Assembly: GCF_029227915.1 (NCBI RefSeq)
Contig: NC_079884.1
Span: forward strand, 13,764,001-13,828,000
Length of the DNA: 64,000 bases
Direction: 5' to 3'
Origin: Hydractinia symbiolongicarpus
Taxonomy: Eukaryota; Cnidaria; Hydrozoa; Anthoathecata; Hydractiniidae
The position numbers were made by a program, and so were the translations under genes. Positions 46,831-58,440 of this stretch are shown piece by piece. Numbering within the stretch: position 1 is the first letter of the stretch; each line of letters begins with the position of its first letter. The notes beneath the pieces are model-generated. The model ran no database searches. It was not told the DNA's origin and saw only the letters and a list, made by a program, of their open reading frames with translations.

Positions 46831-49690
46831 TTATGATGAGATGTTTATTGGAGAAAAAAAATCACAAATGAGTCCTGATATACCATGCATCATTGCTAAT
46901 AATCTAAACCTGTGTTCAGGACGTATAGATTCAACTGGAATGTAATTTTCAACTTCATCGTCTTTGTCAATTATGAAAGCCCTTGGCAATTCGGCTTTCT
47001 TTCTGGAAAACCGATCCTGGAAACAAGGTTGATATCGCATACAACGACAAGAATTTCACCTACAGTCACTTACTGTGATCCTGGTTTGGAGTATTGAATT
47101 GCCGCCTTCATATTCATGTCAATGTGAAGGATGTCTGCACTACATTGAAGTAAAAGATTCACCAAATCCACTTTGCCCATCTGTGTGGCTAAAATTAATG
47201 CGGTTCTAAAGGAAGTCCAACAGCCCATTAAAAACATGGCACAATGTTTAACCTTGTTTTCAGGGCTTTTTGCCTTTCCAAGACACTGTGATAACGGTAC
47301 AAGGTAAGAAATCCTGGGAATGAGAATGAGGGATTGATTTAACCTTATAATAACACCACAACGAGACTACAATGATTCTCTTTGCACTTTCGCTCCTATA
47401 TACTCCTGGGTCAATATGGCGCAACTGTACGACAAAAATTTCAGGTAGTAAACAAACTGGGAACAGAGTTTGAATAACATGCTAAAGTTTGTTGAATAAG
47501 TAAGGAAATGTGACAATACCTTCCCATTCCTTCTGTGGCGTTGACAACTTCTCCTGACGCGATCATTTCCGACATGATTTGCACCGTACTTACTCTTTTT
47601 CTGACGAGACACGCAAGATGTAAAAATGTCAGCTGACCTTCATACTTTCTCTCACTGCTTATCCCTCCTTCGTGATACAAATACTTTAATATATCAAACA
47701 CTTCGTCGCCATATTCTTGTAAGCCATACTCAAAAGGATTTCTGTTGTCGAGTGCTGGTTTGCGTACAATCGCACCACACTGTACAAGTAGTTTTACACA
47801 ATCGAGATCCTTCGCTTCTACAGCCTAAAGTTTATCACCGTTATACATGTGTGTTACAACACTACGAAAACGTAATCTTACTTCTGAGGAAATGGAAAAT
47901 AAAATAGGATAGGGATTGCTAAATATGAGACCACAGAGAGTAGGCTTTATTTATTCTCGTCCCCAGAGCTCCTTGAGATAAACCTTGAGGTTCATCTCAG
48001 AGAGCTCTGGGGACGAGAATGCTGTTCACTTTTTTTTATTTCAGTGTTAAATACATCAATTGAGTCCATACTTTTAACCGGATCAGTTTTTCTACATCCT
48101 GTTCTGCACGCAAGGGATGGACATGCTACAAAACTAATTTTCAAATGGCTTGGAATGCAAATACCTACCTTATGTAATGGTGTTTTCCCATCCTTGTCTT
48201 CAAGGTTAATCAAAATGCCTGGACATTTAAGAAGAGATTTCAGAATCTTTGAGCATTGCCATGATGCAGCTATATGAAGCGGTGTCCTATGTGACAATGT
48301 TAAATAACAACATTTAGACCACTTTATCATGGATGACTTGCCAATGTTTAAAACCAAAGTACAAAAATTCAAAGCATTACGGATTTTAAATTTTTGGAAG
48401 CACAAAATTCAAAAGGAGCTGAAGTTACAGTTTTCTATATTTTAGCATAATCGGTGTACAATTTTAACCCAATCAGCTATAAATTAAGTAAGAGATAGAA
48501 AAGCAGACTTGGCCCACGCACATGGTAAAATGTTAGTCAACGCCTCAAGAAAGAAAAACTTGGAATCACTGACCTACCTCCCAACTTCGTCTTGTAAGTT
48601 GATTTCTCTACAATCTTTCAGTCTGAGTAAACGTTTCGTTAGTTTGTTATATTTTCCTTTCCACGCATACCTGCAAAATATTTTTCACATAAAACATGTT
48701 TCACTTATGTTTATACTGTCTCCTATGTGGTTAATTAATTAAAAGACCTAAAAACACTGGACGACTCAATAATTGGTATTTGACTAGAATCCTGGTTCTT
48801 ATTAGAGTTGCCTGGTGTTAAAACCTCTTTGCCCAATATTCATTAAAAGGCAAAAAGGCCTAGGAGCGGGGTTAGTGCAATTTAAAAAAGTGGTCGGAAG
48901 ATTTAACAAACGTATTTTTACATACTTTAGTTAAATGATAATATAAATAAACTGACTGAAAACCCAACCTTGTCCCTAGGGCTCTTCTGCTCCTATAATA
49001 ACTATACGTAGTCCTTTGTACGTCATTTAAGGCCGTTCATATATACCAAGGCCGTAGATAAAAGCTTTTTTCAGGATCAAATAAAGAAAAATGAAGAAAC
49101 ATTTGAGGTTTAAATAATCAATTCCAGGCTGAAACAAATAATTGGGTTTCTTATTAAAAAAAGTGTACACATTGATGTAGGTGTACATGCAACATTACCT
49201 ATGCAAAGAGCTCATCTCATTCTCGTTTACACTATTATTTGGATAGCTACCAGAGTCCACAGGATGTCGAATTCGAGGAATATTCTTCATTTTCTGCGTC
49301 TTATGTTCAGTTTCATCTTTCCACACAATCCCATTATAAACCTTATGAACATACTGCTCTGCAGTTTCACGATATCTTATCGGGATCTTGTCTGGATTTC
49401 TTGGTTTATGACATTTCGTGAACACTCTTGCGTCAGCCATTTTCTGCAGTCTTATTTTATTGTTTTTGTATTTCCTGAGTCTATCCTCGCCCCATTTTCT
49501 ATCGATGTCTTCGTCTGGCACGCCATAAAAAATATGCTTAGGCAACGGGTCTATTGTCTCTATTCCGAACACATCGAATCCATAAATTTTTGGTAAAAGC
49601 GGCTCCAGTGTCCATGGAAGGCGTTCTCGCTTTATCTTTGATATCTCAGCTTTAGACAACTTTTTGGATCGTTTACTTAAGGTTTTCTGA
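46831..49690 (-). CDS. Ankyrin-repeat protein (5' end unresolved)
   Basis: Exons in order: 49199-~49690, 48578-48670, 48169-48286, 47520-47824, 47074-47313 and 46831-47002 (TAA). All junctions keep phase and give about 485 residues. The first exon encodes a basic, tryptophan-containing N-terminal region (SKRSKKLSKAEISKIKRERL, RKYKNNKIRLQKMADARVF). The ankyrin part follows: REINLQDEVGR|TPLHIAASWQCSKILKSLL, INLEDKDGKTPLHKAVEAKD, LTFLHLACLVRKR, then RTALILATQMGKVDLVNLLL. The C-terminal exon is EKYIPVES-like (DDEVENYIPVESIRPEHRFR). Ankyrin repeats bind partner proteins; no specific family was recognised. No initiator Met precedes the conserved part, and a SINE lies directly upstream, so at least one 5' exon is missing. 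Confidence 0.75.
47953..48020. mobile_element. CTCGTCCC-family palindromic MITE, copy 4
   Basis: A 68-bp near-perfect hairpin with 19-bp perfect arms (ATTCTCGTCCCCAGAGCTC and its inverse), inside an ankyrin-gene intron. A single-ended relative, CCTTGTCCCTAGGGCTCTT, lies near 48968. Confidence 0.85.
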
Positions 49691-49730
49691 CTCAACAGCT
49701 TTTGTTGGCAGGGTGTGTGGACAGAAGGTG

Positions 49731-50086
49731 GTAGATAGATAGATAGATAGATGTGCATATTTTACATGGCTAGCCTCACAAATATCGAGGGATATACCCT
49801 GTCTATTATTTCCAGGAGGGGCCATGGCTTAGATGGAGAGTCCTAGAGTATTTAATGCTCATTTTGAGCGACGCAGACCCAATTAGGGCCCGCGCTCTAC
49901 TAGACAACTCCCGGCAACATCCAACGGCCCACACAGTGTGCCATCTTCCCAATTTCCCTCACATGGCTTGGGTTAACCCGGGGCTATGGTAACATTCACT
50001 CGCCCATGTTGAATCGCCGTCAAGAGGAATCGAACCCCGGTCTCCCGCACAGAGTACGAGAGCTATAACCACTAATCTACGGCGCC
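49731..50086 (-). mobile_element. tRNA-derived SINE with (CTAT)n tail
   Basis: Read on the minus strand it starts with a tRNA-like head. The A box is TAGATTAGTGGTTA and the B box is GGGGTTCGATTCC, about 45 bases apart. A body of about 270 bases follows, ending GCTAGCCATGTAAAATATGC and a CTAT repeat tail. A second copy of the body lies at 56836-57112. This is not a functional tRNA gene. Confidence 0.85.
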
Positions 50087-50088
50087 AC

Positions 50089-50886
50089 AAAATTGGATTA
50101 AATTTTCATGGTTACCTTAAGTGGATTAATTTTGGCAAGGATTGAATTTGGCGAAATTCGCCAAATTAAATACCCGCCAAAATTTTGATAACTGACTATA
50201 CGCAAGCAAGAAGAATAGAATTACATGTACAAAATTGGTCTGCAATCCCCTGGCAGAAGACAAGGAGTGTTTGATGCAAAAGCTATTGATTTCACAACGC
50301 CGAGCATTGGAGAGTCTCGTGGTGGTCTTAACCCTGTTCGCGAGACACAAATGAATGGTTCAGGATACATTCCTTCTGCTTCGTTGAAAGTAAATTTAAA
50401 ACTCCATGAACAATCTGGACGTAGATAAATAAACAGAACGTTCTCAGCAGACCTACTTTAAAAAAATAACGATCAATTGAGATTGAAGTCATTGCATTGA
50501 CTTGTTTTGCTAGTCCCTCAAACTGATCCAAATCGTGCATGACACTACCTTAAGTGGATAAATTTCGGCGTGTATTTAATTTGGCGAATGCCCAAAATGG
50601 AATATTTGACGGGGATTTAATTTGGCGAATACAAAAAAATGTTACTTTGGTGGGGATTTATTTTAGCGAATGACAAAAGAAAATTTTGTCTTAAAAGGTT
50701 TAAAAAATATAATAAACATATATATAAACACAAGGTTTGTTATAGAGTTAAAAATTCTATTCTTCTTGCTTGCGTATAGTCAGTTATCAAAATTTTGGCG
50801 GGTATTTAATTTGGCGAATTTCGCCAAATTCAATCCTTGCCAAAATTAATCCACTTAAGGTAACCATGAAAATTTAATCAAATTTT
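50089..50886. mobile_element. 798-bp element with 134-bp terminal inverted repeats
   Basis: 50089-50222 and 50753-50886 are inverted copies that appear identical except for one base, including the inner palindrome TTTGGCGAAATTCGCCAAA. The core holds a 67-codon ORF (50225-50428, plus) and degenerate ~45-bp repeats with TTTAATTTGGCGAA. No transposase was seen and no clear target duplication. It is probably a foldback-type non-autonomous element inserted beside the SINE. Confidence 0.85.
50225..50428 (+). other. 67-codon ORF inside the foldback element
   Basis: It starts with ATG three bases after the left inverted repeat and ends TAA. The composition is protein-like (FDAKAIDFTTPSIGESRGGL), but no family was recognised. 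The opposite strand is also partly open (HDLDQFEGLAKQVNAMTS at 50480-50535), so the coding strand, if any, is uncertain. Confidence 0.25.
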
Positions 50887-51831
50887 AGGGTGGGTGTTTT
50901 ACATGGGCTAGGACATTAATTGGTTCTTCATTGTGGATGTTTTTATCTATTTTTAAGCTAAAAATCACGCAAAATTGGTCAATGTCGTGGCATATAGATA
51001 TATTTAGCAAACGAACAAATAGTCTTATTCTGGTAAAAAATTTCAAACATTCCGCATATTAGTTTTTATTTTTTAAAAAACTTATCTCTTTCTCGAACAC
51101 ACGCCTTGGTCTCTTGAAATTCTGTCATTATAATTATTTCCTTATACCAAAGTTTCAATTTCTCGAACAAATTTTCCATTACCTCGACACTTTGACACTC
51201 CCTTCAATCCCTTTTGATTACTCCTAGTCGTTCCTTATCACACCTAGTCCTCATACCTTTCGACGTTTCACTCTTAGTATCTTGCTACTGAACAGCATAC
51301 TATGGTATGTGTGAAATCCCTCTTTTGCTATACGTATAAAAAATTAGCAACGACGCTTCTTTTTTCTTACGCAGCTATGTGTTAATTTCCGAATGAATTC
51401 GACCAAACTCGTCTACAAAGTCATTCCCCATGTACAGACTCGTGCGTTTGCCGCGATTGTACTTTTTGTTTTTTACTACATATACTTACAGTGACAAAAT
51501 GTTTTATACGCCAACTAAAAAAAGGCAAAAAAATCAAACCATGTGTACGCTGTTATAAGCAACCATGATATAAACCAGTTATTGAAAAGCACAATTTGTA
51601 AGCAAAAAAAATATTCAGGGTACCACTTATAATTTATTTCCCACCCTAATTTATCTGCTTACGTTAAAAATCCACGTTCAGCAAAATCATGTTTTTTCTT
51701 AAATATGATGAACCATCAATTTCACTTTACTACTTTATAATGTCTTCATAGAATATCTCACAAAATATCAAATTCGCCAAACAATGTATCTGGAACGTAT
51801 CTTGCACCATTGTATTCGAAGAGAAGGGACG
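50887..51831. other. Spacer downstream of QTRT1
   Basis: No gene seen. On the minus strand AATAAA at about 51631-51637 could be the QTRT1 poly(A) signal, about 195 bp past its stop codon. Confidence 0.4.
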
Positions 51832-54800
51832 TCAAGTTATCAGCTCAATATTAACAGCTTTAAAAGCTTCTACTGTCCATTGAGGATAGTTTTTATTAGG
51901 AAACAACATCAACATAAAAGTTTGAACAAATTCTTCAAAACAATCATCTTTAATACTTTGACGAAGTTCAGCCATTAAATTCATCTAGAAAGAAAAAAAT
52001 ATAGCAACTGGTAACATAATTAAAGGGATTGTTAGTATATAATCTATTTTTGTTTAATTTTGACCCTTTCTATTCTCGACATGTTGAAGACTTTAGTAAA
52101 TACCAGGATATATTCAGGAACTAAATCTAAAATATGAAAAACGTTCGTGACAAAAGATTTTTCCCGCCGAAATTTTTGGTTCTCATACTTTTTTTTAACT
52201 TTGTTGATTTTGCATAGTGAACACGTGAACGAACGTGAAAACGTTGGCGTGACTGGGAAATCTCGCCAACATGAATTCATTTGAATATCATTTCGATTGT
52301 TTTTAAATGCACGAAATGTAGCTGTTGTTGCCATCACTCGACGGTCGCAAGTATTTTGTTCCCCGCTTACATTTCATGTATTTGTTTAACGGATACTCCA
52401 ATTAGAAATGCCAATTTATACGTGTTTATCTTTTTATCTATATTGGTACATCTTATTTCTAACTTGAACATTTCGTAACTATCGCCACTACCCTTCATCA
52501 CATCCTATAGCACTGAATTAAATTTAAAATTGGGGCCAGTTTGCACAGAAATAGTGTTAAAAATTACAAACAACGCTTGGTGGACGATAGGCTTTCATAC
52601 GAAGTTGTTAAAAAGCGGGGAGGACCCTATTACAGACTTCTTAAAAGCCTTATCTACTCAACGCATTGCTATAAACTATAAAAACAAACAAACCTTGTTT
52701 AAAAACTAACACGCACCTGATATTTGATATTATGTACAGTGATCAGATGACAACCTACAGATTCTTTTCCAATCAAACTGTGTATAAAAGCTCTAGTGTA
52801 TCGTTGACATGTTGAACATCTGCATTTGTCATCGATTGGAGAAAAATCTGTCGCGTATTGATTCGCTTTTAAATGCAGCTGACCAGTTGGAACAAGCGCT
52901 GTACCGAATCTCTGAAAAAAAAAGTTAAATGCATTAAGCCTCACAAGTTTCGGCAGATAAAGTTTTGGCGGGAATAATTAAATGAATCAAGTTTTTAGCA
53001 TACTCAATGATGATGTTTTTTGACGAAACTAAAAACTAGAAAAAAAACAACAAAAAACAGAACTGAACTGAAGTGCAAAGTGAGTTTTATTTAACACGAA
53101 TATTTCAAAAATCGGTCAATCTCAACTTTGACCACTAACAAACAATTATGACTGATGGCAATATATAATTTTGGTTTGCATTATGCTATGTTTATATGAA
53201 ATTCTTACCGCTGTTCGCGTTGGGTACACACAGTCAAACATGTCAGCACCAAGAGCTGAACAAACAACTAAATCGACAGCATATCTAGTAACGTAAAAAT
53301 ACTAGTAACATGTGAGTAAGTGAAGGTGGTGAAAATATACCGTAATAGAAGTGTAGATTACAATAACAAATTCGAATGGATAAATAAACAAGTAAGTGAG
53401 TGAGTGCGTACGTGATTAGGCGAGTGTGTATGTGATTAGGTGAGTGCGTGCATTAGTTAGTGAGTGAGCGCATGAGTGAGTGAATGAATGAATGAATAAT
53501 GGGAGAGCATGGCGACACACAAACATTATTTACCCCACACCCATCACATAGATAGGTTTGTCTTTCGGTAACAGTCCTGTACAGTGATGCACTACTTTCC
53601 AAAACTCATCCTTCTCTTCTCCACCACTCAAACCTCCGATTGCGTAACCAGGAAGGTTTCGTTTAACCATTTCTACAAAGAAGTAATCACAGGCTCCATT
53701 TATTATTTGTGTTTAACATTTATTATTTGTGTTTAACAAAAATAACGCACATGAAAAAAGGGCGTTTTTAATACTTTACATTCATTTACATTGCAACAAT
53801 AAAACGAAAACGTTATACGCTTTTATCTTATATATTAGAGTTTTTGTTTCGACTATGGTAAACTATAGTCAAACCCTAAAGATTTAAAATCTACCCTAGC
53901 TGTTTGTTTATCTCCTACATTTAAACTAACTTTTGGAAACAAAGAATGAAATGGTAAACTGAAAGAAAAAAAGGCTTTCAAAAAGAGATCGTGTTTTCCA
54001 CAACCCTTATGTAGCCATATCAAGTTTTAATTCTGTTATATAGTATATTTGACCTTTTTAGCATGACAATAACGATTTCGCTAGTAAGTTTTCGTACTAC
54101 GAAAAATGAAATACGAGAAAGGGACATGTTTCCTTGTGGCAGTAAGAATCGCACAAAATCTTTGCGGAAATCATTACACAGAAAGCGCTCGGAAAGAAGT
54201 AAAATTGTTTCGAGACCTTTCAGCAAGGCTTAAAGTAACATTATTTCTAACCGACAGATAAAAAATGATATAATACAAACAAAACATGGGAACAACTTAT
54301 GCTCATTTTGACTAGCATCTAAATACACTAGCACTCTTCTCACCGTGCTTAGTCTTTTTGTGCATATTCTATTCTATATAATGCTCCATCTCAGCTGCTT
54401 TTATCCTTATTTGTTTTCAATAAATTTTCACTTTATATAATATTCATTTTTTACTTAATCTATTTTATTATTATTTTACTAACTATTTTTTACTATTTGT
54501 ATTTATTCAACAGGACGGTCATTGATATCAGTTCTTTGTATATATGTACATATAATCTGACGATCTTATCCTGTATAAATATTCAAAAAAAAACATTACA
54601 AAAATTAAGCTCATTGAAGTATGAAATTTTAGAGGTGGTAAAGCATGCTAAATGTCAGCTGAGCATCAGCTGGCATCACTAGAAAGTGAGTACAGAAAAA
54701 AATAGCTTGTTGCCTGCTAGCTTCTTTGAGTGTTTTTGTAAAAAAGAAACATTTACCTTCAATACAAGCAGTTCGTAGTGACAAGTTCAATCCACCTTGA

Positions 54801-56738
54801 ATTATTGGAAACAAATTTTGATGCTCCTTTCTCTTGTGGCCTTGAATACATCGATCTAACCATCTAATAGATCTATGCATGGCTTCTTCCACACGAGGGC
54901 CAGTAATTTTTACATCAACAACATCGTCCAACTGCATCATTATGTCAGCACCAATTGCATTCTGAATCTCCATTGATTTCTCGGGCGTTAGCATAATATC
55001 TCTGTTATCGTATGGTGAGCGAAATTTTACCCCCTTCTAAAAGTTACAAGAAAGAGAAAGGTGATAGTTAGTGTAATCACAGTTCACTACTCACACTTTA
55101 ACAACAATATATTTTACTAATACTGAAAGGAACATGACATCAAATATAGCTAACCTGTAAATGATGCAATTTCTAAGACAAGCTTAAATTTTAGATACTA
55201 AAAATGCTTGCATATACAAGAAGATCAAAATATTCAATTAGCATTTTCAGAACGATAACAAAACAAACCTCAGTGACTTCAGAGAGTTCGATAAGTGAAA
55301 CCATTTGAAACCCACCACTGTCCTAAATATTTTTTTTCAAAACATCACTTAGAAAAAAACAGACAGAAAGTATGTATATACTGTGTTGAAAAGTGTATAC
55401 CATATCTTCTGATGTTCAATTAAATTTATACTGTCATTTACTTGCTTTTTGAATGTACCAAAAGAAGTACATCAATAATTTTGTTATGCCAAAATTGTGT
55501 TGCAGTCTCTTTTTACAATTAAACCGAAAAGCTTCTAATGCCAATAAACATGTTTCTTTGTCTTAACTATTTTAGGAGCAGAGAACAGAGCATCCAAATA
55601 AATTGTAGTAAATACAGTTCTTTTTTAATTACAAATGTTGCTTTTTGTGTCTTTTCAGTCTCTCTTTGAAACTAAACTCGGAATAACAAATAACTTTTAT
55701 ATTTTTGCAACATCTATTTCAAATTGTTATTGCCACAGCTCCTGTCAAATTTCATCTGCTGTCGTTTTTCTGTCTGCTGTAATTTTTTATGAGGGGTAAA
55801 AAAACAGTATCCCACATGCTCTCATATTACGTAAAATAAATTTTAAAATAATTAATACTTTTTGAAACTATTGGCATATCCAGTAAACCAACAAGGAGTT
55901 TTGTGACTGAATCAAGGTTTTTAAACATTATTTCCTTTCACAGCTGTTAGAAAGCTTACTTTACTGTCAACTTTTGTCATACAGTACAAATTGCTTGTAA
56001 ACACATCTAAGAAATATTTTTGGAAGTTTTTTAAGTTTTTTAAATAGGTTTAATTATTTAATTCCTTATTATTTCAAATAACAAACAAGAATGTAAAGCT
56101 AGATTCTAATGTACAGTTATTACCGTCAATAATGCTCTGTCCCAATCCATAAATTTATGTAATCGCCCAACAATATTCAGTAGCTCCACACCCTAGAAAA
56201 TAAACTTAAGAAATAGAAGTGTTTAAAATAATGAATGGGTATGAAAATTTAAGGGGACACTCCAAAGAGATATGGAAGCCTCGTAGGGTAGGCTGGATAA
56301 AAAAAATCATTTTTTCCTTGGTTATGAATGAAAGTAGTGTCCGTCACTTCAATAAATGTTTTTAAAAAGTTTATTTAACCTCATTTCGAGACTGGGGGCT
56401 TTACACAAGTAAAATAAGACTGCCTGCCTCAAAGACCACCGATGTTGACCTACTAAAGACCATACTGGTGGATCCAGTAAGTTATCTGGTAAGTTACAAC
56501 TAAAGCAAAATGATTTTCTTACGGGTCTCATCCCAAGATGATACGTGTTTGCAAGTATAATTTGACAGTCCAATTCTCTGAGCTGATCACATGTCATTCC
56601 CTTCATAGTACCTTGAGTTCCTACTGGCATAAACATTGGTGTCTGCACATCAAAATGAGGAAGTTTAACAATTGATGTTTTTGCTCTACTCTTAGAGCAT
56701 TTGGCCAAAACCACAAACTCAAGTGGCCAGTCCGCCAT
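51832..56738 (-). CDS. QTRT1: Queuine tRNA-ribosyltransferase catalytic subunit
   Basis: Replaces guanine-34 of GUN-anticodon tRNAs by queuine (EC 2.4.2.64), normally as a heterodimer with QTRT2. Eight exons: 56523-56738, 56124-56192, 55269-55322, 54757-55036, 53534-53672, 53209-53284, 52717-52911 and 51832-51984 (TGA). They splice in phase to 393 residues; human QTRT1 has 403. The acid-base Asp lies in [10 protein letters not shown] (D96) and the nucleophile in [14 protein letters not shown] (D270). The zinc site is C308-x-C310-x2-C313 with H338 in [20 protein letters not shown] and [12 protein letters not shown] are also family hallmarks. All catalytic residues are present, so an active enzyme is expected. 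The ATG is the first in the frame and opens [13 protein letters not shown] body lies about 100 bp upstream of it. Confidence 0.96.
53392..53500. repeat. GTGA/GAAT microsatellite-like tract
   Basis: Imperfect GTGAGTGA, GTGTGTAT and GAATGAAT units in the QTRT1 intron between exons 53534-53672 and 53209-53284. Confidence 0.8.
53697..53738. repeat. 20-bp tandem duplication
   Basis: Two direct copies of ATTTATTATTTGTGTTTAAC in a QTRT1 intron. Confidence 0.8.
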
Positions 56739-56835
56739 AATTCAAAATGTGGATCAATTTCTAAAAACAAACAAAAAAATTAAAAGTGGTAGGTATGGTT
56801 TTTATAAATTTTATGTGCAATTTAGAACACATGAA

Positions 56836-57112
56836 GATAGATGTGCATATTATACATGGCTAGCCTCACAAATATCGAGGGATATACCATGTCTATTATT
56901 TCCAGGAGGGGCCATGGCTTAGATGGATAGTCCTAGAGTATGTAATGTTTATTTTAAGCTACCCAGAGCCAATTAGGGCCTGCACTCTACTAGACAACTC
57001 CTGGCAACATCCAACAACCTACACAGTGTGCCATCTCCCCAATTTCCCTCACATGGCCTGGGTTAACCCGGGGCTATGGTAACACTTGCCCATGTTGAAT
57101 TACCATCAAGAC
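56836..57112 (-). mobile_element. SINE body, head-less copy
   Basis: Matches the body of the SINE at 49731-50086 over about 275 bases, including GCTAGCCTCACAAATATCGA and GGGTTAACCCGGGGCTATGG on the plus strand. It stops before the tRNA-like head. It lies 98 bp upstream of the QTRT1 start codon and could affect or supply promoter sequence. Confidence 0.85.
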
Positions 57113-57251
57113 AGGGTGACTACCTCTTTTTTTTTATTTCATGAGTTTGAACAGAACGAGAGTTATATGATGAGTTTCTCCACTATTATAGGTTAAAAAT
57201 TGTGGAAAAAAAATTAATACTAAATATCTACAAAAGAAAAAAATTCTGGTG

Positions 57252-57335
57252 TCGAAGTTTAGTGGTTATCACTCACGTACTCTGTGCGGGAGACCAGGGT
57301 TCGATTCCCCTTGAAAGCGAATGGGATATTGAAGA
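57252..57335 (+). mobile_element. Isolated tRNA-like SINE head
   Basis: GTTTAGTGGTTATCAC (A box) and CAGGGTTCGATTCC (B box), with CGTACTCTGTGCGGGAGA between them, nearly identical to the head of the SINE at 49731-50086 but in the opposite orientation and without its body. Confidence 0.75.
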
Positions 57336-57547
57336 AGCAACTGTGAGGCCAATGTCACGGTTGTGGGTATATTTTTTGCTGTGCCCTTGCTTACTAACTC
57401 CACCGAGTTTATCATAACTACGAGTGTGTTGAAATTTCTATATTCTGAACTAGTACGTAGAAGAATGTTACATCCCGAAGATAGAATAAAGGTATTGGGC
57501 AGGTCAATAATCACGAAAAATGTATAAACTTGAAAGTCCAGGTGTTC

Positions 57548-57722
57548 ATAGATGACTTGCTATCTTGATAAATTTTGCGTTTTTATTTTTTTGGCAGGCA
57601 AAATAAAGCAATTCAATTATATAGCTAATAATTCTTTTTAGAAGATCTGATTGGTTAAAAAACTATTTGCCTGCCAAAAAAAAAATGTAAACAAAGTTTA
57701 CAGCAAGTCATCGATAAATTTT
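57548..57722. mobile_element. ~175-bp palindromic MITE
   Basis: GATGACTTGCT..GATAAATTTT..TTTTTGGCAGGCAAA at the left is mirrored by TTTGCCTGCCAAAAA and AGCAAGTCATC at the right. Confidence 0.65.
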
Positions 57723-58279
57723 GATGCTGAATTTAGCTAAACATGTTAGTCATTTTTTGTTGAAAATGATCGGAAAATTTTAAGCATGTTGATCCAAATC
57801 TAAGAATAAGATGATACAGACTATTTAAAAGATACATACAGACTAATTAAGCAATTAATTAAATAAATCATAGTTTTGAACCTTGTACTTTAAAACTGGT
57901 TTCTATGAAAGCAGACAAAAGTTGCTTTCAATTGGCTTTAACAAACTCTTCTAGCATCTTAATTGATTTTTCTTTAAGTTATGCACAAAATTGACTTATA
58001 TTGGCTTAATCAGTCTGAATGTACCTTTTAATTAGTGTGTAAAGTTGACGAAAATTTACAGATCTTAGTAGCTAATAGCCAGCCTTTTTTAAGCTAGCTA
58101 GCTATCTAAGCCTACTTGCTCACATTCCAGTATACGAGACCACAGGCATAGGGTAGTATTTCTGTTTGTTAAAAAAGTGTCACCGACTTTCAACGCAACT
58201 TGATAGCAAGTTAGTTAGCTGAACTAATTGGTTATCGATATTAATTACAGGTTTTCCCTAACCTAATATTTTTAATCTT

Positions 58280-58440
58280 TCACTGTTCACCACGGAAATG
58301 ATATTTTCTGCCCATGTGCTTGACTCGTGCTCGTAGCTCATCCAGCATATTTTTGCCGTAGTTGAATGAGCATGAAGGAGAGCGTAGCCAGCTTACGTCA
58401 CCGGATGTTGGCCAGGGGGTAAAGATGTCGTTAGATAACC
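58280..58440. other. GC-richer coding-like patch of unknown nature
   Basis: Stands out from the AT-rich surroundings. The minus strand is open and ends NMLDELRARVKHMGRKYHFR..stop at 58280. No start, splice structure or family was recognised. The remainder of 57336-59730 shows no supported gene, though missing 5' exons and the promoter of the seven-transmembrane gene should lie here. Confidence 0.25.

Noticed and set aside
46982-47040. Acceptor at TTTCCAG before GATCGG for the last ankyrin-gene exon
   Set aside because: It leads to a stop after about 14 codons; the next AG gives a longer protein-like C-terminus in the right phase.
49731-50086. tRNA gene on the minus strand
   Set aside because: A and B boxes are present but the sequence does not close a cloverleaf acceptor stem, and it continues into a repeated SINE body.
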